Positions 16,301-27,592 of a stretch of 64,000 nt of DNA are shown here, piece after piece (the first letter of the stretch is position 1; each line of letters opens with the position of its first letter). The DNA is taken from assembly GCF_040958095.1 (NCBI RefSeq), contig NC_091230.1:10387338-10451337 (forward strand). The letters run 5' to 3'. Made by a program: the position numbers and the translations under genes. This DNA comes from Procambarus clarkii. Taxonomy: Eukaryota; Arthropoda; Malacostraca; Decapoda; Cambaridae. The notes beneath the pieces were generated by a model, which ran no database searches, was not told the DNA's origin, and saw only the letters and a program-made list of their open reading frames with translations.

Positions 16301-19300
16301 CCGTACAAACAGTACCTAGTGGTGCATACAATACCTGGCGGTACATACAGTACCAGGCCGTGCATACAGTACCTGGCGGTGCAAATAGTACCTGGCCGTG
16401 CATGCAATACCTTGCGGTGCATACAGAGCCTGGCGGTGCATACAGAACCTGGCAGTGCATACAATACCTGGAGGTGCATACAATACCTGGCAGTGCATAC
16501 AGTACCTAGCCGTGCATACAGTACCTAGCCTTGCATAGAGTACCTTGCTGTGAATACAGTTCCTGGCGGTGCATACAGTACCTAGCGGTGCATACAATAC
16601 CTGGCCGTGCATACAATACCTGGCCGTGCATACAGTACCTGGCCGTGCAAACAGTACCTGGTGGTGCATACAATACCTGGCGGTGCATACAGTACCTGGT
16701 GGTGCATACAATACCTGGTGGTGCATACAGTACCTGGCCGTACAAACAATACCTGGCCGTACATACAGTACCTGGCCTTGCTTATAGTACCTGGCGGTGC
16801 ATACAATACCTGGAGGTTCATACAGTATCCGGCGGTACATAAAATACCTGGCGGTGCATACAGCACCTGGCCGTGCATACAGTACCTGGCCGTGCATACA
16901 GTACCAGGTGGTGCATACAATACCTGGTGGTGCATAGAGTACCTAGTCGTGTATATAGTACCTGGCCATGCATATAGTACCTAGCAGCGCATACAGTACG
17001 TAGCGGTGCATATAGTACCTGGCCGTGCATACAGTATCTAGCGGTGCATACAGTACCTCGCCGAGCATACAGTACCTGGCCGTGCATACAGATCCTGGCG
17101 GTGCATTCAGTACCAGGCGATGCATACAATACCTGGACGTGCATACAGTACCTGGCCATTCATATAGTACCTGGCCGTGCAAGCAGTACCTGGCAGTGCA
17201 TGCAATACCTGGCGGTGCATACAGTACCTGGCTCTGCATACAATACCTGGCGGTGCATACAGTACCTGGCCGTGCATACAATATATTGCGGTGCATACAG
17301 TACCTGGCGCTGCATACAGTACCTGGCGGTGCATACAATACCTGGCGGTGCATACAGTACCTGGCCGTGCATACAGTACCTGGCCGTACATATAGTACCT
17401 ATCCGTGCATACAGTACCTAGCGGTGCATACAGTACCTAGCGGTGCATACAGTACCTGGCCGTGCATACAGTACCTTTCAGTGCATACAGTACCTGGCTG
17501 TGCATACAATACTTGGCGGTGCATACAGTACCTGGCGGTGCATACAGTACCTAGCCGTGCATAAAGTATCTAGTAGTGCATACAGTACCTGGCCGTGCAT
17601 ACAGTACCTGGCGGTGCATACATTACCTGGCGGTGCATACAGTACCAGGCGATGCATACAATACCTGGCAGTGCATACAGTACCTGGCCGTGCATACAGT
17701 ACCTAGCCATGCAAACAGTACCTGGCAGTGCATACAATACCTGGCGGTGCATAGAATACCTGGCGGTACATACAGTAGCAGGCGGTGCATATAATTCCTG
17801 GCGGTGCATACAATACCTGGTCGTGCATACAGTACCTAGCCGTGCATACAGTATCTAGCGGTGCATACAGTACCTGACCGTGCATACAGTATCTGGCGGT
17901 GCATACAGTAACAGGCGGTGCATACAGTACCTGGCGGTGCATACAATACCTGACAGTGCATACGGTACCTGGAGGTGCATACAATACCTGGCCGCTCATA
18001 CAGTACCTGGCCGTGCAAAAAGCACCTAGCCGTGCATACAGTACCTGGTTGTGCATACAGTACCTAGCCTTGCATACAGTACGAAGCGGTGCAGACAGTA
18101 CCTAGCCGTGCATACAATATCTGGCGGTGCATACAGTTCCTGGCCGTGCATACAGTACCTGGTTGTGCATACAATACCTGGCGGTACATTCAGTACTTGG
18201 CCGTGAATACAGTACCTGGCGGTGCATACAGTACCTGGCCGTGCATACAGTTCCTGGCCGTGCATACAGTACCTGGCGGTACATTCAGTACCTGGCCGTG
18301 AATACAGTACCTGGCCGTGCATACAGTACCTAGCCGTGTATACAGTACCTAGCGGTGCATACAATACCTGGCGGTGCATACAGTACCTGGCCGTGCATAC
18401 AGTACCTAGCCGTGTATACAGTACCTAGCGGTGCATACAGTACCTGGCATTGCATATAGTACCTGGCGGTACATACAATACCTAGCGGTGCATACAGTAC
18501 CTGGCAGTGCATACAGTACCTAGCCGTGCATACAGTACCTAGCCTTGCATAGAGTACCTTGCTGTGAATACAGTTCCTGGCGGTGCATACAATACCTGGC
18601 CGTGCATACAGTATCTAGCCGTGCATACAGTACCTGCCCGTACAAACAGTACCTAGTGGTGCATACAATACCTAGCGGTGCATACAGTACCTGGCCGTGC
18701 ATACATTACCTGGCAGTGCATACAGTACCTAGCTGTGCATACAGTACCTAGCCTTGCATAGAGTACCTTGCTGTGCATACAGTTCCTGGCGGTGCATACA
18801 GTACCTAGCGGTGCATACAATACCTGGCCGTGCATACAATACTTAGCCGTGCATACAATACCTGGCGGTGCATACAGTACCTGGAGGTGCATACAATACC
18901 TTGCGGTGCATACAGTACCTGGCCGTGCATAGTGTACCTGGCCGTGCATACAGTACCTGGCCGTGCATAGCGTACCTGGCGGTGCATACAGTACCTGGCA
19001 GTGCATCAATTCCTGGCAGCGCATACAGTACCTGACGGTGCATACAGTACCTGGAAGTGCATACAATACTTGGAGGTGCATACAATACCTGGCGGTGCAT
19101 ACAGTACCTGGCAGTGCATACAGTACCTGGCGGTGCATACAATACCTGGCGGTGCATACAGTACCTGGAAGTGCATACAATTCCTGGCCGTGCATACAGT
19201 ACCAAGCCGTGCATACAGTACCTTGCGGTGCATACAGTACCTGGCCGTGCATACAGTGCCTAGCAGTGCATACAGTACCTGGCCGTGCATACAGTTCCTA

Positions 19301-22300
19301 GCCGTGCATACAGTACCTGGCGGTACATTCAGTACCTGGCCGTGAATACAATACCTAGCTGTGCATACAGTACCTGGCGGTGCATACAGTACCTGGCGGT
19401 GCATACAATACCTGGCGGTGCATACAGTACCTGGAAGTGCATACAATTCCTGGCCGTGCATACAGTACCTGACGGTGCATACAGTACCTGGAAGTGCATA
19501 CAATACTTGGAGGTGCATACAATACCTGGCGGTGCATACAGTACCTGGCAGTGCATACAGTACCTGGCGGTGCATACAATACCTGGCGGTGCATACAGTA
19601 CCTGGAAGTGCATACAATTCCTGGCCGTGCATACAGTACCAAGCCGTGCATACAGTACCTTGCGGTGCATACAATACCTGGCAGTGCATACAGTACCTAG
19701 CAGTGCATACAGTACCTGGCCGTGCATACAGTTCCTAGCCGTGCATACAGTACCTGGCGGTACATTCAGTACCTGGCCGTGAATACAATACCTAGCTGTG
19801 CATACAGTACCTGGCGGTGCATACAGTACCTGGCGGTGCATACAATACCTGGCGGTGCATACAGTACCTGGCCGTGCATACAGTACCTAGCCGTGTATAC
19901 AGTACCTAGCGGTGCATACAGTACCTGGCCGTGCATATAGTACCTGGCGGTACATACAATACCTGGCGGTGCATACAGTACCTGGCAGTGCATACAATAC
20001 CTGGCAGTGCATACAGTACCTAGCCGTGCATACAGTACCTAGCCTTGCATAGAGTACCTTGCTGTGAATACAGTTCCAGACGGTGCATACAATACCTGGC
20101 CGTGCATACAGTATCTAGCCGTGCATACAGTACCTGCCCGTACAAACAGTACCTAGCGGTGAATACAATACCTGGCGGTGCATACAGTACCTGGCCGTGC
20201 ATACAGTACCTGGCAGTGCATACAGTACCTAGCTGTGCGTACAGTACCTAGCCTTGCATCGAGTACCTTGCTGTGCATACAGTTCCTGGCGGTGCATACA
20301 GTACCTAGCGGTGCATACAATACCTGGCCGTGCATACAATACCTGGCCGTGCATACAATACCTGGCGGTGCACACAGTACCTGGAGGTGCATACAATACC
20401 TTGCGGTGCATACAGTACCTGGCCGTGCATAGTGTACCTGGCCGTGCATACAGTACCTGGCCGTACAAACAGTACCTGGCTGTACATACAGTACCTGGCC
20501 TTGCTTATAGTACCTGGCGGTGCATACAATACCTAGCGGTGCATACAGTATCTAGCCGTGCATACAGTACCTGTCCGTACAAACAGTACCTAGCGGTGCA
20601 TACAATACCTGGCGGTGCATACAGTACCTGGCCGTGCATTCAGTACCTGGCCGTGCAAACAGTACCTGGCCTTGCTTATAGTACCTGGCGGTGCACACAA
20701 TACCTAGCGGTGCATACAGTATCTAGCCGTGCATACAGTACCTGTCCGTACAAACAGTACCTAGCGGTGCATACAATACCTGGCGGTGCATACAGTACCT
20801 GGCCGTGCATACAGTACCTGGCCGTGCAAACAGTACCTGGTGGTGCATACAATACCTGGCGGTGCATACAGTACCTGGCCGTGCATACAGTACCTGGCCG
20901 TGCAAACAGTACCTGGTGGTGCATACAATACCTGGCGGTGCATACAGTACCTGGTGGGGCATACAATACCTGGTGGTGCATAGAGTACCTGGCCGTACAT
21001 ACAGTACCTTTCAGTGCATACAGTACCTGGCCGTGCATACAGTACCTTTCAGTGCATACAGTACCTGGCCGTGCATACAATACTTGGTGGTGCATACAGT
21101 ACCTGGCGGTGCATACAGTACCTGGCGGTGCATACAGTACCTGGCGGTGCATACAATACCTGGCGGTGCATACAGTACCTGCCCGTACATACAGTACCTG
21201 GCCGTACATACAGTACCTGGTCTTCATACAGTATTTGGCTGTGCATACATTACCTGGCTGTGCATTCAATACCTGGCAGTGCATTCAATACCTGGCAGTG
21301 CATACAGTACCTGGCCGTGCATACAGAACCTTGCGGTGCATACAGTACCTGGCCATTCATACAGAACCTGGCCGTGCATACAATACCTGGCGGTGAATGC
21401 AGTACCTGGCGTTGCATACAATATATGGTGGTGCAAACAGTTCCTGGCCGTGCATACAATACCTGGCCGTGCATACAGTACCTGGCCGCACATACAGTAC
21501 CTGGCGGTGCATACAGTACCTGGCCGTGCATACAATATATTGCGGTGCATACAGTACCTGGCGCTGCATACAGTACCTGGCGGTGCATACAATACCTGGC
21601 GGTGCATACAGTACCTGGCCGTGCATACAGTACCTGGCCGTACATATAGTACCTATCCGTGCTTACAGTACCTAGCGGTGCATACAGTACCTAGCGGTGC
21701 ATACAGTACCTGGCCGTGCATACAGTACCTTTCAGTGCATACAGTACCCGGCCGTGCATACAATACTTGGCGGTGCATACAGTACCTGGCGGTGCATACA
21801 GTACCTAGCCGTGCATAAAGTATCTAGCAGTGCATACAGTACCTGGCCGTGCATACTGTACCTGGCGGTGCATACATTACTTGGCGGTGCATACAGTACC
21901 AGGCGATGCATACAATACCTGGCAGTGCATACAGTACCTGGCCGTGCATACAGTACCTAGCCATGCAAACAGTACCTGGCGGTGCATACAATACCTGACG
22001 GTGCATAGAATACCTGGCGGTACATACAGTACCAGGCGGTGCATATAATTCCTGGCGGTGCATACAATACCTGGCCGTGCATACAGTACCTAGCCGTACA
22101 TACAGTATCTAGCGGTGCATACAGTACCTGACCGTGCATACAGTATCTGGCGGTGCATACAGTACCAGGCGGTGCATACAGTACCTGGAGGTGCATACAA
22201 TACCTGGCCGCTCATACAGTACCTGGCCGTGCATACAGTACCTGGTTGTGCATACAGTACCTGGTTGTGCATACAGTACCTAGCCTTGCATACAGTACGA

Positions 22301-23300
22301 AGCGGTGCAGACAGTACCTAGCCGTGCATACAATATCTGGCGGTGCATACAGTTCCTGGCCTTGCATACAGTACCTGGTTGTGCATACAATGCCTGGCGG
22401 TACATTCAGTACCTGTCCGTGCATACAGTACCTGGCGGTGCATACAATACCTGTCGGTGCATACAGTACCTGGCCGTGCATACAGTACCTGGCCGTGCAT
22501 ACAGTACCTGTCCGTGCATACAGTACCTGGCGGTGCATGCAATACCTGTCGGTGTATACAGTACCTGTCCGTGCATACAGTACCTGGCGGTGCATACAAT
22601 ACCTGTCGGTGCATACAGTACCTGGCAGTGCATATAGTACCTGGCGGTGCATGCAGTAACTGGCGGTGCATACAATATCTGGCGGTGCATACAGTACTTG
22701 GCCGTGCGTACAGTACCTGGCCGTACATACAATACCTGGCGGTACATACAGTACCTGGTGGTGCATACAGTACCTGGCGGGGCATACAGTACCTGGCCGT
22801 GCATACAGTACATGGCCGTGCATACAAAACCTGGCCGTGCATACAGTACCTATCGGTGCATTCAGTATCTGGCCGTGCATACAATACTTGGCGGGGCATA
22901 CAGTACCTGGCCGTGCATACAGTACCTGTACGTGCATATAGTACCAGGCTGTACATACAGTACCTAGCCTTGCATACAGTACCTGGCTGTGCATACAGTA
23001 CCTGGCGGTGCATACAGTACCTGGCCGTTCATACAGTACCAGGCGATGCATACAATACCTGGCGGTGCATACAGTACCTGGCCGTGCATACAGTACCTAT
23101 CCGTGCATACAGTACCTGGCCGTGCAAACAGTACCTGGCGGTGCATATAATACCTGGCTGTGCTTACAGTACTAAACCGTGCATACAGTACCTGGTTTTG
23201 CATACAGTACCTGGCGGTGCATACAATACCTGGCGGTGCATACAGTACCTGGCCGTGCATACAACACCTGGCGGTGCATACAACACCTGGCAATGCCTTC

Positions 23301-23363
23301 GCTTGTCTTGCAATACAGGGACTTGCCACTGGTTTTGTTACTTCTTTTGCATGTAAACTGTAG
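23301..23363 (+). other. Pyrimidine-rich tract and candidate splice acceptor
   Basis: TTTTGTTACTTCTTTTGCAT is followed by GTAAACTGTAG ending at 23363, as expected for a 3' splice site of the exon that follows. Confidence 0.35.
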
Positions 23364-23453
23364 ACAAAAATATAAGCACATTTCAAGATGATGTTATGAG
23401 CAGTCTTGAAAATTTAAAAGAAGACCTACACGACAACAGCAGGAACATTGTTG
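23364..23453 (+). CDS. Candidate 90-nt internal coding exon, gene unknown
   Basis: Between ...ACTGTAG and GTAAGTG lie 90 bases. Only one frame is open throughout: two leading bases, 29 codons, one trailing base. The exon is therefore symmetric and would keep the frame if skipped. The peptide includes FQDDVMSSLENLKEDLHD, acidic and probably helical, followed by NSRNIV. I do not recognise the protein. What is seen: a pyrimidine tract and AG, an open frame, and a donor TTG|GTAAGTG matching the consensus well. What is inferred: that a large host gene spans this repeat-rich region and this is one of its exons. An open 29-codon frame by chance is not rare, so confidence is limited. No partner exon was identified in the window. 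Confidence 0.35.
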
Positions 23454-23714
23454 GTAAGTGTAAATATTTACCAGGCGGATTTTGATAATTTATTTTAGTT
23501 ATTATTATTTAATTCGTTATTAAATGGATTAAAATTTTAATTCCTATTAAATTATTTGTTTAGAGTTCGCTGTATTGAATTAAATTCCATTCACCAATAA
23601 CCGAGTTAACTTGGCGAGTTATTTCCAGTTTGTTCTACCGAATCTTAACTAATAGACAGATATAAATTTCGTATTACAGGGAATTATATTTAAATTATTA
23701 TTAATTATATGAAA
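23454..23714. other. AT-rich, nothing recognised
   Basis: Follows the candidate donor site. No ORF or repeat seen. Confidence 0.6.
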
Positions 23715-25425
23715 AGGACATGATTAGCTGTCTCTGTAGCATGCGGCCTGGTCAACAGGTTAGCTGTCTTTGTTGCGTGCGGCCTGGTTAACAGGTTAGC
23801 TGTCTTTGTTGCACGCGGCCTGGTCAACAGGTTAGCTGTCTTTGTAGCGTGCGGCCTGGTCAACATGTTAGCTGTCTTTGTAGCGTGCGGCCTGGTCAAC
23901 AGGTTAGCTGTCTTTGTAGAGTGCGGCCTGGTCAACAGGTTAGCTGTCTTTGTAGCGTACGGCCTGGTCAACAGGCTTAGCTGTCTTTGTAGAGTGCGGC
24001 CTGGTTAACAGTCTTAGCTGTCTCCGTAGCATGCAGCCAGGTCAACAGGCTTAGCTGTCTCTGTAGCATGCAGCCTGGTCAACAGGCTTAGCTGTCTCTG
24101 TAGCATGCAGCCAGGTCAACAGTCTTAGCTGTCTCTGTAGCATGCAGCCTGGTCAATATGCTAACCTCTCTCTGTAGCATGCGTCCTAGTCAACAGACTT
24201 AGCTGTCTCTGTAGCATACTGCCTGGTCAACAGGCTTAGCTGTCTCTGTAGCATGCGGCCTGGTCAACAAGCTTAACTGTCTGTGTAGCATATATCTTGG
24301 TCAACAAGCGTAGCTCTTTTTGTAGAATGCGCCCAGGTCAACAAGCTTAACTGTTTCTGTAGCATGCCACATGGACAGTAAACTTGGTTGTCTCTGTATC
24401 TTGCGGCCTGGTAAACAAGCTTAGCTGTCTCTGTAGCATGCAGCCTCTTCAGCAATTTTAGCCTTCTCTGTAGCATGCGGCCTGGTCAGCAAACTTAGCT
24501 GTCTGTGTAGCATGCGGTCTGGTCAACAGGCTTGGCTGTCTGTGTAGCATGCGGTCTGGTCAATAGGTTAGCTGTCTTTTTAGCGTGTGGCCTGGTCAAC
24601 AGGTTAGCTGTCTTTGTAGCGTGCGGCCTGGTCAACAGGCTTGAATCTCTCTGTAGCATGCGGCCTGGTCAACACTCTTAACTGTCTCTGTAGCATGCGG
24701 CCTGGTCAACACTCTTAACTGTCTCTGTAGCATGCGGCCTGGTCAACACTCTTAACTGTCTCTGTAGCATGCGGCCTGGTCAACAGGCTTGGCTGTCTGT
24801 GTAGCATGCGGTCTGGTCAACAGGTTAGCTGTCTTTTTAGCGTGCGGCCTGGTCAACAGGCTTGACTCTCTCTGTAGCATGCGGCCTGGTCAACACTCTT
24901 AACTGTCTCTGTAGCATGCGGCCTGGTCATCAGGATTAACTGTCTCTGTAGCATGCGGCCTGGTCAACACTCTTAACTGTCTCTGTAGCATGCGGCCTGG
25001 TCAACACTCTTAACTGTCTCTGTAGCATGCAGCCTGGTCAACACTCTTAACTGTCTCTGTAGCATGCGGCCTGGTCAACACTCTTAACTGTCTCTGTAGC
25101 ATGCAGCCTGGTCATCAGGATTAACTGTCTCTGTAGCATGCAGCCTGGTCAACACTCTTAACTGTCTCTGTAGCATGCGGCCTGGTCAACAGGCTTAGCT
25201 GTCTTTGTAGCACGCGGCCTGGTCAACAGGCTTAGCAGTCTTTGTAGCACGCGGCCTGGTCAACAGGCTTAGCTGTCTTTGTAGCACGCGGCCTGGTCAA
25301 CAGGCTTAGCTGTCTTTGTAGCACGCGGCCTGGTCAACAGGCTTAGCTGTCTTTGAAGCACGCAGCCTGGTCAACAGGCTTAGCTGTCTTTGTATCATGC
25401 AGCCTGGTCAAAAGGTTTAACTGTC
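23715..25425. repeat. 36/37-bp minisatellite (Min37), about 46 units
   Basis: The core of each unit is GTAGCATGCGGCCTGGTCAA, followed by CAGGCTTAGCTGTCTCT or CACTCTTAACTGTCTCT. The left part (23715-23970) has 36-bp units with CAGGTTAGCTGTCTTT. From about 23965 most units have 37. Because 36 is a multiple of 3, the left block keeps a 12-residue repeat open on the minus strand (23705-23971, ATKTANLLTRPH); this is a by-product, not a gene. The block from 24650 to 25160 is the most uniform. Confidence 0.95.
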
Positions 25426-25443
25426 TCTATAAGTAGTGGAAAG

Positions 25444-25494
25444 TGCGCCTACGATGCAACGTTCTGCTTTTTTTGGAGCTGCATCGTAGGCGCA
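25444..25494. repeat. 15-bp perfect hairpin
   Basis: TGCGCCTACGATGCA (25444-25458) and its exact complement TGCATCGTAGGCGCA (25480-25494) enclose a 21-nt loop containing a T run. A third, imperfect copy (TTGCATCGTAGTCG) lies near 25553. Confidence 0.8.
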
Positions 25495-25499
25495 GTCAT

Positions 25500-25780
25500 T
25501 TTCTGTTTCCCCGGTGAGATTTCGTTCCAGTCCGGGTTCCGTTTTCGGAGTTGCATCGTAGTCGTGGTCATTTTTCCATTACCCAGGTATCTAGCCAAGG
25601 ATCGTTTATAGAGCAAAGGAATTGATGAAATCCACTATCTCTTATTTGCACGAAACAAGGGGGAAGCGGCACAGAACATGAACTAACATGCATCATAGCA
25701 TTCACCCCTGTTACCGAACCAGTATTTACCCAGGTCTTTTTCCTAAATCTAAAAACTTAAACAATGGGTATAAAAAATAA
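25500..25780. other. No gene; unique sequence
   Basis: Only a 73-codon ORF crosses the hairpin. Nothing else recognised. Confidence 0.5.
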
Positions 25781-25913
25781 TTTATACCCATTGTTTCGTG
25801 TTCTGTCTTGTGTCTACAGTATTAAGTCTATTAATATCCCCCTTTATCATGTCCATTCAGTCGCACCTCTATTTCTTTTGAATGTAATGTAAGCTTTGTC
25901 AATCTTTCTTCAA
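25781..25913 (-). mobile_element. CR1-A internal fragment
   Basis: It matches, on the minus strand, the part of CR1-A that encodes EERLTKL to RTRNNGYK (compare 1725-1880), with many differences, so it is an older copy. Its 5'-most 14 bases on this strand are mirrored just before it: ACAATGGGTATAAA (25761-25774) faces TTTATACCCATTGT (25781-25794). Confidence 0.7.
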
Positions 25914-26163
25914 GGGTCGTTTATTGAGCATAGAGAGACTTCAACAGGGATGTCAGTAGTATCCCAAGTGCATGTGAACATGCAATTTTTCTAAAAACAG
26001 GCTACACCAACACTCAGACATTTTTATTTAATTCCTCCTTCACTGCTAGTGCGGTGTACGTCTCACATTAACTCAAAAAGAAGCCCCCACACCTTACTGA
26101 ATCATATAAGAAATCAAAATACTCATTCAGTGTACATATATATGAACTACAATGAGTAAAAGC
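25914..26163. other. No gene; unique sequence
   Basis: Read on both strands; nothing supported. Confidence 0.5.
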
Positions 26164-26213
26164 AAGCCTCGCATGTATTGAAATAAGGCCTTCTGCAGTT
26201 ATCTTCATTGTAA
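26164..26213 (+). mobile_element. CR1-A 3' end fragment
   Basis: GGCCTTCTGCAGTTATCTTC with an upstream GCCTCGCATG matches the CR1-A 3' UTR (compare 2935-2980). Only the tail is recognisable. Confidence 0.55.
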
Positions 26214-26843
26214 GGTCTTCATCCCCAATGCGGTACGATGCACCAATGAGTGCAGAGCTTTTAGTACATGCGGTTCCTAGGAGGTTCACACATTAGCGCA
26301 ATCTCTTAATCGCTCTCAATAACTCAACTGTACTCTGTGACATCACAGGCAATATTCGGGCACCTTTGCTCGTATTTTTTTCGCTCATTGCTCATATTTT
26401 CTGTTATTAAATTCATAACCCCTAACAAACCATCCTAACCTAAATTATTATATAACAAACAAATACATTCTACAGACCAGTTGTTGTCGTTTTAGCGACG
26501 TCGCAAAAAGCGACCTCAGTATAGGGACAGGGTATTAGCTCCCATTAGCATATAAGTGTTAAGGCCAACACCAACCCTATTGTTCAACTGTGTGTGACGT
26601 CACCAGATGGGCAATGTGGCGTTGGCGTCCTACTTGCATATGTACTGTATTTAATGCTAATATTAAAAAAATAACTAGGCTATCCCCCCACCTAACCTAA
26701 TCAGAGGTTTAAGAATATACATTTTAGTCATCCACAACTGTAATCATTATTCAGGGATGAGTACAAAACTATAATACCAACCCAAATGTTGTACCGTAAT
26801 TTGAGCAGAATCGTACATCTGGTAGGATAGCAGGTGAGCTGAA
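26214..26843. other. No gene; AT-rich unique sequence
   Basis: It contains a short palindromic spot TAGCGACGTCGCAAAAAGCG near 26495 and nothing that I can assign. Confidence 0.5.
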
Positions 26844-26972
26844 CATAAGAATGAAGGTAATTGCAGAAGGCCTATTAGCCCATACGAGGTAGCTCCTATA
26901 TATATCCACCCAATCTCATTCATATACATGTCCGACCTACACTTAAAAACAATCGAGGGACCCCCCCCCCCA
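26844..26972 (-). mobile_element. CR1-A 3' end fragment
   Basis: On the minus strand it matches the end of the CR1-A ORF (CFKRGLDMYMSGIGWL region) and the 3' UTR through GGCCTTCTGCAATTACC to a tail CATTCTTATG. A run of C (26961-26972) corresponds to the GTGGGGTCC segment. Confidence 0.75.
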
Positions 26973-27103
26973 CATCCGATATTAGTTTACAATAATAGTT
27001 TATAATAAATAGCTCACATTCTAGTTCTATAAACAACAGCTATTATAAAAAACTGTAGCTAGATATCGTACTAGATATCCACAAGTAGTTACCGTACATC
27101 TGA

Positions 27104-27117
27104 CATCTCAGCGGATT
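27104..27117. repeat. Target-site duplication, left copy, of LINE-X
   Basis: CATCTCAGCGGATT, repeated exactly at 34578-34591. It is directly followed by T-rich sequence, the complement of the A-rich tail of LINE-X. Confidence 0.8.
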
Positions 27118-27592
27118 TTTATTTTTTTTTATTTTTAAAACAGAGCAATTACAGCATACAGTAACCATATAAACAGGAAAGCAGAGTAACAAAAAACACA
27201 GAACAACAACAACACAGATAACAAGGAACACATGCAGAGGAACACATGCAACACATATTCCTGCAGAGGGATATGACAAGGGAAGAGAGAATACGGACAG
27301 CAGACGCGAGGAAGGAGCGCAGGGAGAGAGAAGGAAATCAGAGTACCACAACCCAGAACCCTACAATCCCAGAGGGAAGTGGAGAACCCTCCTCAAACAG
27401 TGCAACAGCCACAGGGATTGGGGCACCACCCCCAAATTCTACCCAACAGACACCCAACCTGCCCCATCCCCTGTCAGCCCCCCACTAAGTACCCACCTAG
27501 GGCACCCTCCCCCCACCCACCCCCCTCCCCCCACTCACCCCCCTTCTCCCCCTCACCCCTCTCCCCAGGACCTCCCTTCTCCCCCATCCCCC

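Larger units (their letters stand above)
8455..23300. repeat. 14.8-kb array of a 19-bp satellite (Sat19)
   Basis: Roughly 780 units close to GTACCTGGCGGTGCATACA. It starts and ends with degenerate units (8455-8990, 10380-10660, 23150-23300) and is most uniform inside. Variable positions are concentrated at CCGTG/CGGTG/CAGTA and CAGTA/CAATA. Long segmental duplications are visible inside: 437 bp (23 units) for 19031 against 19468; about 626 bp for 15061 against 15687; 1500 bp for 18541 against 20041; and 4254 bp for 17279 against 21533. It is interrupted only by a SINE at 9664-9913. Because 19 is not a multiple of 3, all frames cycle every 19 residues and remain open for hundreds of codons without being genes. 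Confidence 0.97.

Noticed and set aside
23705-23971. 88-codon frame with a 12-residue repeat
   Set aside because: By-product of the 36-bp units, lost as soon as the unit becomes 37 bp.
23715-25425. CRISPR-like array of regular repeats
   Set aside because: The whole 37-bp unit is repeated with no unique spacers, and the context is eukaryotic.
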